A DNA stretch of 64,000 bases from Dastarcus helophoroides. Its lineage: Eukaryota > Arthropoda > Insecta > Coleoptera > Bothrideridae. Shown one piece after another: positions 34,515 through 46,573 of this stretch. Every line of letters starts with the position of its first letter. Positions within the stretch are counted from its first letter, which is position 1. The position numbers and the translations under genes were made by a program. Location of the stretch: assembly GCA_028583605.1 (NCBI GenBank), contig CM053326.1, forward strand, positions 13,308,587 to 13,372,586. Reading direction: 5' to 3'. The notes beneath the pieces were generated by a model. It made no database searches. It had not been told where the DNA came from and saw only the letters and a list, made by a program, of their open reading frames with translations.

Positions 34515-37296
34515 AAATAATTTTATTCGTTATTGAACCCAAAAGGATTAAAGTTAAAAAAAAGGTGTAAATTTCGCATTTCAGGGTCAAATTTTCGGCC
34601 TACTTTGTAAAATCTGTAGTTAGAGTTGAGATTTTGATATGTAAAATTACTAGGAATTTTAAGGAATTTATAATTTTAGCTGAAAAGGTGAAATTTAGAG
34701 TTTTAAGTTAATATTTTGAGGTTACGTGGATGTACTTTTGTCCCGAACCAAGAGCTGCGTCCACTTGATGATTCTATCAAAACAAATGTTGGCAAAAAAC
34801 TCATAAACTGTTGTGTTAACTGTTTTAGCCACTGGAATTGAGGAGGTTCTTAATGAACATAGAATAATAGCAGGATCTACAGTTTTTTCATTTGCACATT
34901 TGCTGTTAGAATAATAACAATAATATAAGATGTACGTAAGCTCTAGTGATAAATTAGTAGTCGTAGCGTCTCTGGACCAAGTTTAATTACGACTTGTTCT
35001 TGAATTTACTATACAGTTTTTACAGAAGATTTGTCCGGCGAAATGACCCATATGCAGGTGTGATTTTAGGATTATCTAAATGTCGAATATTCAGGAACAT
35101 GAGAAATACATAAACAATACGGAACTCGACCCTAAGATTCCCTTCATTAATTCCATTATAAGCAAGTTAGTTTACTGTGTTAGTGTGAATATGAAATTGA
35201 CCAATCACGGCATGTAACAAGGACAAAAGTCATTTTTAGATTTAAAATTATACCATAGAAATTGTCAAGTTGACGTATTCACTAAAGAACATATTTAAAA
35301 CGAGTGCTTTTAGTGCGGAATCGATAAACTGCATCCCACTGGACATTTCCGAAGCTGCAAGTGAAATATCCAAGACCCAAAATATTATCTTAGAAATCAA
35401 ATAGTAAATATGAATTTTCTTATGATAAATTTATGACGTTTCATTAACACATGGACACTTGATATAAAATATATTAGAAAATGTAAATGTCATATGAAAA
35501 ATTATTGATATGTTAAATTGTGTTTTTGTTTTTGATGCATCGTAGTCTTGGGAAAAATTGGCTGAGCGGATTGTCCATATCGCACTCGAACGATTGAGGC
35601 ATCCCGCCTACGGCGTTGTGTTCAAACTTCGTTCTCGTGCGATATGGACATCATATCCGCTCTTGTTGCACAAACTACTATTTTGTTGAATTAGGTAGGT
35701 AGGTAATGTATTACTTTTTTTGCTTCTGCTTAAAAGTACATCAAATAAATTCAAATACTTATCTCAGTTTTCAATTCAAAAAACTTAATAGTAATTCATG
35801 CTGATGCTGAATATATTTAGTGTTTATGTAAAACTATTAGCTCACAAGATCACATTCTTTAGTTCTTTATTTCTTAATAAGTTCATACATGTCACATGTC
35901 ATATATGGCAAAGCCGTAACTTTTAACTAGTGTCAGAATTTTGTTAGCTTATTTTACCAACACCAAACTTATAAATTCAGCTATAACATGTCTCGTGTGG
36001 TTATTCTCTTTAAAAATTGCGTTAGAAGAATGGCCAGCTCATGAATTGCATTAGACCTTGCTTTTATTAGTCTTGAAAGGCACTTTTACGGGAGCTTTTA
36101 TCTGAAATAACGCAAACGTTTTGGCAGCTTCAAAGACCCAAGGTTTCAGATAAATAAAGATGAGAAATCCTTAACAATCTGATACGGTTTAAAGGAAGGC
36201 ATCCAAACGAAAGGAAGGCATAATCTTAGCAAATGATCTCGAGAAGGTATACAACTGCTTCGCGTCTCGCACCCGTCGCTTCGTAAAATATTTTATTGGC
36301 TTCGCGGCGGAGCGTCGCGAATATTTCAGCTAGGTAAAGGGAACGTGTAAGCTGACAGGTTTGTGTTATCGGTATTACAAACGACTCCCCAGGGACACGC
36401 ACCGTACAGCAGGTTGTTCGGTGCAAACACCCGTACTCTATTGTCCCGCCACTCCCAAGTGAATCAATCCACTCGGTGTTTTTACGTCAACCATTAAGCA
36501 CCTATTGCCGCTTAGAACAAAAATTCTATTCAAATTTATATGCTTGAGTGTTTTTTAGATAGAAAAACGTGACTTACCGAGAAGTGCATTTGACAGATTA
36601 AAAAATGTTAAATCGATTGTTGTAAAGCACCACCCCAGTATATGTGAAGACAAGTTATCAGAACAAGAAATAAAGGACAAGGCCTCTTGTTATTTCACAA
36701 TTTACAATCTACGTGAAAGGTTTCTCGATTTTTTTTATATAATGGATCATTCACATAAAACAAATGATGACGTCAAAAGTAGTTAGGTTTTTGGAATTTG
36801 TTTTAAATACTAGCGATCTAACGTAGGTAACAAAAGATTTCGGTAAAAATTCTGGGCGCAATACAAAAGAAGTAATAAATTGTGTTCGAAGCATTTATTA
36901 AAGATGTTTTTTCTTAGTATCTTAATGAACAAAAAGCAAGTCCAATTATACCTAAAGTTATATTATCTTTAAATGCACCAAATTTTTATCGGACTTGCAG
37001 CATCAAAAGCTGCCTTGTCGGAATAACCTATGTGACAAAATTTTTGCAAACAAAATAATAACTAACAGCGCAGTAATGCAAAACAGGTTCGTATTGAGTT
37101 TCCACTGAAAACAGACACTAAAAATGTTTCAATTTAAGATTCCATATCATATTTGCCATATAGTTTATGAAGTTATGGCGTATACATTGGAAATTCGAAA
37201 ATTTATATTCCAAGTGCCGAAACGTGATGTAAATATCAAAGATGTCTTACAGAATTGGTCGATTTTATCAACACACACTATTCTAATAATGGGAAT
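34515..37296. other. no gene; contains an inverted repeat and a GC-richer patch
   Basis: An inverted repeat lies at 35564-35662: GAGCGGATTGTCCATATCGC on the left and GCGATATGGACATCATATCC with GCTC on the right, around a 35-base centre. A GC-richer patch at 36230-36500 has a 66-codon minus frame of no known family. The rest is AT-rich with nothing recognised. Confidence 0.45.
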
Positions 37297-38219
37297 TGTT
37301 ACATTATGATTCCCCAGTAAAGGAGTTGTGGCTAAGAGTAAAAAAAAAATTATGAGAAATTATTTGAAGTGTCACTATTAGTGCATTGAATAATTTCCTT
37401 CACTATCGCCGACTATCGTTGGGGAATGGAGAATGAGAGTACACCCCTGTGAGAACCCTAGTTTTGGGCCGATGTGATAATATAAGGGTGAAAGCTTCCT
37501 GAAAATTCACAAGTTCGGAACTCGACGAGTGAAAACTATTCTAAGTCCAAATTCTGCTTAAGGTGCGCGACACGACGGCTAAAGGAGTACCTAAAAAGGG
37601 CGCCAGGTGATTTTAAATTACGCAATTTACCCACCTAAAAGCGTAGACAGATTCGGAATTTCTCAAACCTCCAGGTAAATATTGGAGCCGACCCCGAGGA
37701 AGGTGCTCTTGGGTATCCTCGAGGGGTACACTAGGTGAGGTCCTCCACTGATTGGAGAATATGTTAGAAAATAGGTTAGGAAAAAAATAAGGGCCTGGAA
37801 AGAACGCGACAATAGAATTAGCCCTGCAGATGCTGAGAGTTAATGGCCCATGCTCATACCTCGGCTGTTGGTCGACCTTACAGCGTGTTTGGCGATCCTT
37901 CACGTTCCATCGAAAAATACTGGAACCATCCGATTTTAATTATATGTGCTCGAACTGCGACAACTCCAGATGTCCCAAGGGCGGATTGTAGTACATCCCT
38001 TTTGGGAAAAATACCTAAAACACGTAGAATACTTCGCGTACCGCATCGTGTGACGGATTCCGCCAAAGTGAACGACACGAGAGACAAGATGGCCGATTTC
38101 CCTAGATAAAGACTGACAGATGATTTGTCAGCGCTTCCAAAACTAACAATCTGGTATCAATCCGTATCACAAGTCGCCTATTCCAGGTAACAATATCAAT
38201 GAAAATCCAAACGGTAACA
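37297..38219 (-). mobile_element. solo LTR, family 1 copy 2 (923 bp), GAAT duplication
   Basis: In plus coordinates it starts TGTTACATTATG and ends AAACGGTAACA, flanked by GAAT on both sides (37293-37296 and 38220-38223). In reverse complement it matches the ends of the 20635-22251 LTR, with shared words GAAATCGGCCATCTT and GCGCCAGGTGATTTT-like sequence, but it is about 700 bases shorter. Near its minus-strand start it carries an extra GTTACC-type word, suggesting a small terminal duplication. No internal coding region, so a solo LTR. Its short open frames are not genes. Confidence 0.82.
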
Positions 38220-38439
38220 GAATGTATTTTGGTTTTATCTAGCCTCGTCCATTATGCTAGAATACCCACAGAGGTCCATTAGACTAGAATACAGAGATTT
38301 CTTCGACGTTTGCAACAACTATGGGCGTAGACAGGATTTTGTTCAGAGGGGGAAAGCAATTATTCTGAGAATTGATTGGCAAAAAAACAAAACCAGGAAA
38401 TTTTCCGGCTACGTGTAGTGTATTACTGAACTGTACGAA

Positions 38440-40620
38440 TTTGGGGGATCGAATATTTAAATTAGTCTAAATTCCAAAAAAGAGCGAAATTTCCAGGAAA
38501 AAGTCATAATATTGAATTTGAATTAAAACATGAATCTTTCGAAATATTTAAAAAAATGCTGGAATTTCTGAAACAAATCGAAATTGTCAAAAAACGAATT
38601 TTGTGAATTGAAATATTCAAAAATATTCATTTCAGAATTTTATTTTATTTCAATCTTAAAATAATCCAACGTTACAAGACAGCTTTTTCTTGAAATATTC
38701 AAATATTATTCTCAGATATAAAATTTTACTAAAATTTCCTTCCAATTTTCAACAAAGCAAATGAATTTTGAGAAAAAGCCGAAATTAGGAGGAGGCAGAA
38801 ATTTTTAGAAACCCAAAGTTGAATTTTGAGGTGCATATTGTTCCGTGAATAAGATCAAATTGAAGAAATAAGTGGAAATTCAGAAAGTCAAATTAAAAAA
38901 AAAACAGTAAAAGCCGAACAGTAAGAGAAATAAATTTCGAAAAATATCGTCAAAATTTCGAGAAAATCGTCAAAATATCTGGATAATATCCGAATTTCCA
39001 AGAGAAGGTAATTGAAAAGGTAGAACTCAGAAAATAAAGATACAATTTCGAAAAAGACGAATTTCGAGAAAGTCAGAATTTTCAGAAAATCAAATTTCAT
39101 TTTGGAAAAACTTGTAAAATGTCGTAAAATCGAAAAAAGTAATTTTCAAAGGTGGAATCTTGTAAAAAATAGTTGCAGTTTTCGAGCTTAAGAAACGCGC
39201 AATTTGCCAAAAATAGTTTTTTTGGAATTTTTATTTTTTATTTAAATGTTGACATGACAAGTTTCGGTTAAGAAATTCAGTTTGTTTCTCTAAACACAGA
39301 AATATTTTTCTCCACATTTTTGCTTTTTTATTAACATTTCTATCGAATTAAGACAACATAAGCGAATTTTGAGATTGAGAAAGTAGAAATTTCAAAGAAA
39401 AGCCAATTTCGAAGAACAGACTACAATTCTAGAAACATAAGATATTCCTTTTTTTTGTGGAACGGACTGGTCCTTGGTTATTTTCAATATAATATAAAAT
39501 ATTCCGAGATAAAAGTCGAAATTTCGAAAACAACGCGAATTATGAGATATAAGACGAAATTTTTGGAAAGTTTCATTTAAAAAATCGAAATATTGAGAAA
39601 AAACGAATATTAAAAAAATTGGCAGAATTTCGAAAAAAAAAAACGATTAAGAAAAATAGCAGAATTTTGAAAGAAAATAATTCTTCAAAGAACATTCCAT
39701 AAAAATGAGTTTTGAAAAAATTTCGAATTTTTGTTGAAAAGGAACATTTTAGGAAAAATACTAATTTTAAGAAATAAAGTCAAGATTTTGGCAAAAAGAC
39801 GAATTTCAAGCAAAAAGTAGAAACCTCCAGAAATATTAAATATCGAATTTTGAGATAAAAATCGAGACTTCAAGAAAAAAAGCAAACTAAGAAACCAGTC
39901 AAAATTTTGGAAAGTTAGATTGTAGAAGATTGAAATTTTCAGAAAAGTTCTAATGTTTGAAAAAAATAAAGGAACTTGGAGAAATAGGAGAAATCGGTTT
40001 GAAATTTCAAGTGAAACTTCGAAATTGAGAGGAGATTCGAAATCTTTCAGAGCATGTCAAGAAATAAAGTCGAATTTTGCGAATAAACTCAAAATTAACA
40101 AAGAAAACCTTTTCAAAAAGAGTAAAGGAAATCTGGAGAAAAAGATGAATATCGAGGGGAAAGTTATATTTTGAGAAAATGGTCTAATTTTGAAAATTAT
40201 TGTTTATAAAAGACTTTTTGATTTGACATAAACTGCGACGAAAAAATTGCGATTTTCAAGACGTAACGGATTGGATTTGAAATAAAATCAAAATTTCTAA
40301 AAAAAGTCCGCTTTTGAGAAAACTAGCGATATTTCGAAAAAAAGACTAATTTATAAATGCCGCAAAAACAAAAACGGATTTTGAAAAATTTAAGATTTCG
40401 AGAAAAAGATCAAAATTTTAAAAAATCAAAATTTGGAGAAAAAATTTAAGATTTGAAATTTTCCAGAGATAGCCAACATGTGCTATCTAAAAGGCGAAAA
40501 ATCACGAAATGTGAAAAAAACGAGATTATTATAAAATGTCGAAATTCCAAGAAAAGTACGAATTTTGAAGAAAAAATGGAAAATTAAATGTGAATTTTCG
40601 GCGGTTTCAGGATCCAGGAC
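38440..40620 (-). repeat. degenerate A/T-rich motif tract, mainly GAAAAAGTCGAAATTT orientation
   Basis: About 2.2 kb dominated by loosely repeated words such as AAATTTCGAGAAAA, GTCGAAATTTC and AAAATTTTGAG, in the orientation opposite to 59600-62160. Several open frames rich in Phe, Lys and Asn here (for example 38888-39100 and 39685-39885 minus, 39953-40174 plus) are by-products of this composition. A 22-base stretch near 39462-39484 is shared with 62526-62547. Confidence 0.7.
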
Positions 40621-40964
40621 AAGCGCCCCACCCTGCCTATTCTAGCTAAGCCTATGGCAACACCCTTTTTGTATCCAAAAATGAGGATCCTCCAAATGTT
40701 TTGTAGACACCTCTCATTAAAGACTATTGGGCAATATTGAACAAAAAGATTGATATGATATGATAGATGCTGAGATATTGGAAATAGAGAACGGATATGA
40801 TGCTGAATCTCTCAAAAATTTCGGAACTGACCGTGCAGTATTTGATGCAACAAACCAAAAAAAAAAATGCGGATTGTCAAAGACAATGGAAATTTAGATA
40901 CAATTTGAATGTTTTTTCTGTTAATTAGTAAGAAAAATCACCTTTAATAAATGCTTCTACCACA

Positions 40965-41405
40965 CTTTATTATTTTTTTATATTATGCTCAGATTTTTTT
41001 CCGAAAACTTTTATTATAACGTTATTATTGAAGATAGATCAGTTTTGAATTTGTCCATTGAAATGATTATTCGAAAGCAAATGGCGCTCAGCTAGTTATT
41101 TACTGCATCAGTAGTGAACGGGCAATAATATTTCAGTCATGTTATTGTTAATTGCTTCTATCGGTTCTTTTATGAACGACACATTTCTTTATTTTTTTAT
41201 ATTGCGGTCAGAATTTTTTCCGAAAACTTTTGTTATAACGTTATTATTAAAGATAGATCCGTTTTGAATTTGTCCGCTGAAATGATTATTCGAAAGCAAA
41301 TGGCGCTCAGCTAATTATTTATTGCATCAGTAGTGAATGGGCAATAATATTTCAGTCATTTTATTGTTAATTGCTTCTATCGGTTCTTTTATGAACGACG
41401 ATTAA
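40965..41405 (+). repeat. tandem duplication of about 220 bp
   Basis: Copy 1 (about 40965-41186) and copy 2 (about 41187-41405) share long identical runs, for example ATGATTATTCGAAAGCAAAT and GGCGCTCAGCTA, and TTGCTTCTATCGGTTCTTTT. Differences are scattered single bases. No coding. Confidence 0.88.
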
Positions 41406-41819
41406 AAACTCTGCTATTAAGTTTAAAGTGCGGTTGTAAAAGAAACTTTTCAGGATTTTCTATAATTCTGGACCTTTGTCAGTATTTTCCTGACCTTTTT
41501 TTTTCTTTATCGAGTAAGTAATTGTTCGGGACAAAAATATCAATTCCAAAAAATTAAAATTTACGAAAAGAATTTTAGATTAAAATCATAATTTTACAAC
41601 ACTAATGTACACAGTGTTAAATCTAAGACGCAGCATTTTTGAACATCACTTGTAGAGTTAATAAGCCAATAATTTTGGTTTGTATGGATTAATACGTAAT
41701 TTTTTCCAAATTTTTCATTTCTTTGCAAGAAAAAAAATTGAACGTAAGAGAAAAAAGATACGGATATAAATTGTACTTTTTTAATGGAACAACCTGTATC
41801 TTTTTGTGTGCTTGGATAG

Positions 41820-42240
41820 AGAATTAAATTTATTTTACAAATATACAGGTTGAACCAAATTTGATTTTCTCTATACAGGGATCTCGGAAACCATTAAAGA
41901 TACAAGGAAGCTTAAATGGGCAAAGTAGTGCAGCATTCAATGCTTAACAATATACCGCTAAGAAAACAATTGAATTGTCTTGATTTTATTTAGAAAAAAC
42001 TGAAAATCGGCATTTTTAAAAATCAGCTGTAACTCGTTTATTTGAAGTCCGATTGAAAACATTCAAAAAATGTAATTAGTTGTTTTTTAAGGCCTTTACA
42101 TTAGTTTAGGTTAATTTTTTATAAATCTAACTGTTTCCGAGAAAATTATACGAACTATGTTATTTCCTATGGGCGCCATATTAAATTTTATCATTTTTGA
42201 ATTCAGTATATTTATTTGATTAATTTAATACGTAACATGC
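41820..42240. repeat. MITE-like region with TATACAGG words
   Basis: TATACAGGTTGAACCAAATT and, 35 bases on, TATACAGGGATCTCGGAAAC followed by AAATCAGCTGTAACTCG-type sequence resemble the ends and body of common insect MITEs. No paired end was found, so the extent is a guess. Confidence 0.35.
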
Positions 42241-42789
42241 CATACTTCAAATGTGGCCAGGTGGGTTAAATGAACTAATTTATTATTTTTACACAAAAAA
42301 TTATAGTAGGCGATTTAACGACCATAACTTTTTAGTATTATCAATACAGTACCTAATTACGTAGCAATAATAATATTGTAACAAACTGTGCAACATTGAA
42401 ACAGTTATTAGTATAATCGTAACGTGCATGCACCCCATTAAATGGCGTGTTTCTATGTAAACGTGTAGATGTTCTAAAATTTTGTTCCTTAATTTTTACA
42501 AACATTCTTTTAACATTGAATACTTATTTGTCTAACATGAAATATCTAACAAACTAACGTTAGAAATGGCTCTCATATTTATGGACATTATTCCACCTTC
42601 AAATATTTAACTTCTAGAGAAGTCTAGAATGCACACTTTCGTATGAGTCATGGGAAAGTCCCCTCCAATAAAACTTTTGGTAGGTTCCAAGAATTACGTC
42701 AATTAAAGGGAATCATGATCTTACGTAATAAATATTTCAATATTAGACAGCCAAGTTATCTTCAGAGAGATGCTGAACTACAAAGTTGT

Positions 42790-43400
42790 TAAAAATTTCG
42801 ACTTTAATGTTAAAATTCCAAATTTTCGAATAATTTTGTTTTTTTTTGGGATTCTTTCAACAAATTATGCTTTATTTTGAAATTTCATCTTTTTCTGTTA
42901 AAATGTTGAGTTTAGGGTTTCAGTGTCTACTTTTCTTTCCTCAAATTTCGACTTTAATATCTTTTTACAAATTTCAACTTTTTCTGACGCACGTTTTCTT
43001 GATTTTTTTAATTTCAATTTTCTCATACAGAAAAATTATATATTTATTTTAATAATTTAAACATTAATACGAAAATAACAACCTATACTTGTTTAAAAAG
43101 GCAGTTCATTGCCATTTATCCTTGTTTCCACATTCTACTCGGGTTATCCTTTGCGAGTGGATTAAACCTTTTTCTCGAAATTCACATCTTTAATTTTTTA
43201 TAAATACAAATGAAAGTATCAACTTTCTATCCAAAATTCAAAGTTAAGATTATTAACATTTTAGTTTTTACCAAAAATTTCGATTGGAAACTCCATTAAT
43301 TTTGCAATATAACTTTGATTCGAAATTGTAATTTTAATTTCAAAATTTCCAAATACTTCGATATTTTTCGGTTTAATGAAATATCAACTTTAGTTGAAAG
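42790..43400. repeat. A/T-rich motif tract with an embedded jockey 3' end (43078-43170)
   Basis: Words of the AAATTTCGACTTT type flank a ~90-base piece of the jockey 3' end, running from CTTGTTTAAAAAGGCAGTTC to GCGAGTGGATTAAACC. At 42748-42775 lies AGACAGCCAAGTTATCTTC, a scrap of the Penelope-type terminal sequence (compare 8782-8804). Confidence 0.6.
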
Positions 43401-43689
43401 TTCTTTTTATTAATATTGCTATCGGGGATATTTAGGTAGCGTTAAAAAAATACAAGGTAAGCAAATAAGGTGCACTCTGACTTGGGTCTGAGATAAATTG
43501 TGAGGGATCTCCTTACGCAGAAGATCCCCTTGTGCACTGCACAAGTGCAGGTTCTTAATGAGTAAATCAATTTCGTAACAAAAATAATGCCCTGCCAAAG
43601 TAGCAAAGACTTTACTGATCGAATATCCAGAGTTAGCTAAAAATTGATAATTTTGAGAAGCAATTTTTAGGATTTTAAGAAGACGTCCA

Positions 43690-43998
43690 ACCCTTCTAAT
43701 GATGGCCCACAATTTTAGTTAATATATCGTGTGAAGTGTCATTTAAAAGTGCTACCTCTGAGGATCCAAAAATATTTTTTTATAATTTTCGGTCCAATCG
43801 TCTTAAACGATACAGCTCAAAATGTGTCAGAAATGACCTTTGCCCTCTGTTCTCCTAAGTTACTAAATAGATATTTTTGTTTTGTTTTTTAATTATAGCA
43901 TAAGAAAATTTGGTTCAAATTTCAAATTCATTCATAAGTATATTTAATTTGGTCTATTGACTGTTTACTATAGTAATTGGCACGGAACTCTAATGGAG
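43690..43998 (+). repeat. ~1 kb dispersed repeat, copy B (partial)
   Basis: Matches copy C in the same orientation: TTAGTTAATATATCGTGTGA, CAGCTCAAAATGTGTCAGAA and GTCTATTGACTGTTTACT, ending at GGCACGGAACTCTAATGG. The middle third is deleted. Confidence 0.65.
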
Positions 43999-44089
43999 AA
44001 GTTTCCATTTTTTTCTTATTGATTAATTATACATATTTAAGTAAAATGATACAAATATCTGAAAGAATCATTAAAATACCTAGAAATGA

Positions 44090-44320
44090 AAAAGTTATGG
44101 ACCTTTGAAGTTGCTCTTGTAAGGATACGTGTGTGACGTCCACAGAGGTAGAACTACCCTTAAAACCTTTTATCAGTCGACAAAAAACTAAGTGTCTCTT
44201 AAATTTCGGTCCTCTTTCAAAAATTAGTAAAATCCGCGATTTTTTTTTCTTGCTCAATGATTTGTGAAGCGGCGATCTTGGACGGATCAAATGACGTCAC
44301 ACACACACACACAGACGTTC
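44090..44320 (+). repeat. dispersed repeat D, copy 2, with a CA microsatellite
   Basis: Shares AAGTGTCTCTTAAATTTCGG and AGTAAAATCCGCG with 26395-26530, and ends in GATCAAATGACGTCA and a (CA)n run at about 44297-44311. Short element fragment. Confidence 0.5.
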
Positions 44321-45282
44321 GCGCTAAAATATGTAAACTTCAATAATTTATTTCTCAGTCATTTATTAACATATTTCAAAATTTTTTTCAGTGATTTATG
44401 AGTTTTGATCTATATTTTAAGTTCATTACATTAAACATAGTATTAACAACCTCATGCGAACCCGATTCGCTCTTGGCTGAATTATTTCATAGTACGGAGC
44501 TGTATAAGGCAAAGTTCCATATAAGTGACCCCATGTTGAGCCAACTTTTTTGGGTGCACGCGGACACGGTATTTTCAAAATGAACCAAAGTCCTCCTTTA
44601 AATAGACATCATAACATTTTAATACACTGGCTCAGGACTTGTACATTTTGAAGATGTGAAAGTTTCTTAAATAAAAATACTCTCACCGTTAAAAGAGTAT
44701 TCATAAAGAGACATTCGATGTAGACGCCCTATCAAACAAGACATTAACCTTTAAACGCAGAAAATGAAAATATCCCTGCAGAAACGGAAACATTGGTTAT
44801 TGATAAATTACAAAGAGCATTTAAAGACGTCATCGTCAATAAATTGTCTGCCGCATGGAAAAGTAAAAAGCTTGGAGAATATCTGCAGTAATGGGAAGAT
44901 AGTTGATGATGAATCTTGACGGAAGGTTGGGCCCAGAAAAAAAAAAGGACATTTTAACGATTATATCGAATATGCAAGTCACCAATAACTAAGGAGAGAT
45001 TTTATATTTTGTATCCACCACCTCCCCTCCAACCGGAAAAAAATCACGAACTACCACTGCATTATATGTCCACTAAAATAAAGCATTATTAAAATCTTCA
45101 ATCATTCTATGGAATGCTTTTATTGAAGATGAATCTAATTTTCATTAGGATTTTATTAACATATGTGGAATCTTTCCAAAGCATTCAAAATCTTGCCTAA
45201 GCTTGAAATGTATTAGTTCTGGATGCTGCTGCATTTTACAAAAGCTGACTTTAAAGTAATCAAACAAAGCCTAGAATCTAAC
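44321..45282. other. no confident gene
   Basis: A few coding-like stretches, e.g. codons near 44785-44870 reading ETLVIDKLQRAFKDVIVNKL, have no recognised family; they may be a decayed transposase piece. Confidence 0.25.
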
Positions 45283-45284
45283 TA

Positions 45285-46573
45285 CGAGGGTAAATCAAAT
45301 ATGAACCGGAATTTCTAACATGTCGCCATGAGGGCGTAAGGAATGTGCGCATACTCTTAGACATGTTAGGTGGGGATATCACGTAACTTCCTGCGCTGAA
45401 TCGAATTCCGTTCTCGCCGTTTTTCAGTTGTAAATACAATGAGTCAGCAAGAGGTTCATCCGCACGTTGCGCAGCGCATTAGTATTAAATTTCTTGCCAT
45501 TGAAGGTGTTAAGCCCGCTGAAATTCTTCGTAGACTAGAAGCACAGTTTGGGGACCTTTGTTTAAAGAAAACTCAAGTGTATGAATGGCACAACAAATTT
45601 TTGGAAGAACGAACTCAAGTTGAAAATGAACCCCATGCCCTTCGTCTTCGGACCAGTGTGACTGCCGACAAGATTTACGCTGTTCGAGGCTTTTTGGAAG
45701 GTGATTGCCGTTTAACTGTTGGTGAAATTGCAGCTCAAATAGGGATAAGCTTTGGGAGTGCTCAATCTATCATTACAGATGAGCTGGGGTTTCGAAAAAT
45801 TTCTGCCCGTTGGGTACCTAGTCTTTTGACTGAAGAACAGAAACAACAACATCTGGTGATTTGTCAGCGCCACCTTGGATATTTTCAACGTGTTTTTGCA
45901 ACGTATCAGTTATGTGTGAAGAGACTTGGGTCCACCGTTACACTCCTAAATCTAAACAAGCAAACATGACGTGGAAAAGCAAGGGGGAAGGTGCACCCGT
46001 CAAGGTTAAAACTCGCCTATCAACTGGAAAGGTTCTTGCGACAGTGTTTTGGGATTTTAAAGGAGTTGTGCACGTCGATTTTCTACATGAACGTTGTACG
46101 GTTAAGGCTGCCTACTACTACCAGCTTTGGATGAAGCAAAACGTGCATATCGGCGGAAGAGGCGGGAATTGTCGACAGAAATGTGATTTTGCTTCACGAC
46201 AATGTCCGCCTCCACTCAGCTAATCTGACACATAAAAATTTAGAGGAAAAGGGATTGGGCAACATTAGAACACCCTCCTTATAGTTCCTAGTTATCATCA
46301 TGGGATTATCATATGTTTGGGCCACTGAAAGAAGCTATAGGAGGTGAGCGATTCCATGATGGTGCTGCCATTGAGACTTTTGTGCGCAATTGGCTGCAAA
46401 CACGCCTCCCTTCTTTTTATGATGATGGCATTAAAAAAATCCCAATCCGTTGACAAAACTGCATAACAAAATCAGGAGGATTATGTAGAAAAATAGTTAA
46501 TAATTTTCATATATGAATCTTGTACCAATAAATTTTTCAAAACAAATACCGGTTCATATTTGGTTTACCCTCG
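45285..46573 (+). mobile_element. full-length mariner, 1289 bp, intact ends, dead transposase
   Basis: Terminal inverted repeats: CGAGGGTAAATCAAATATGA at 45285 and the mirror TTTGGTTTACCCTCG ending at 46573, about 30 bases with few mismatches, each bordered by TA. The transposase starts at ATG 45439 (MSQQEVHPHVAQRISIKFLA) and runs open for 150 codons through the helix-turn-helix half (LTVGEIAAQIGISFGSAQ, ELGFRKISARWVP). Near 45890 the frame shifts; the catalytic half continues as EETWVHRYTPKSKQ, GKVLATVFWDFKGVVHVDFL, then LLHDNVRLHSAN and DYHMFGPLKEA, and ends GIKKIPIRW. The first catalytic residue, normally Asp in DETW, is Glu here, and residues around the frameshift are missing. The other two Asp positions are visible. 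Confidence 0.9.

Noticed and set aside
39685..39885. Phe/Leu-rich frames in motif tracts
   Set aside because: They follow from the repeated A/T-rich words, not from coding.
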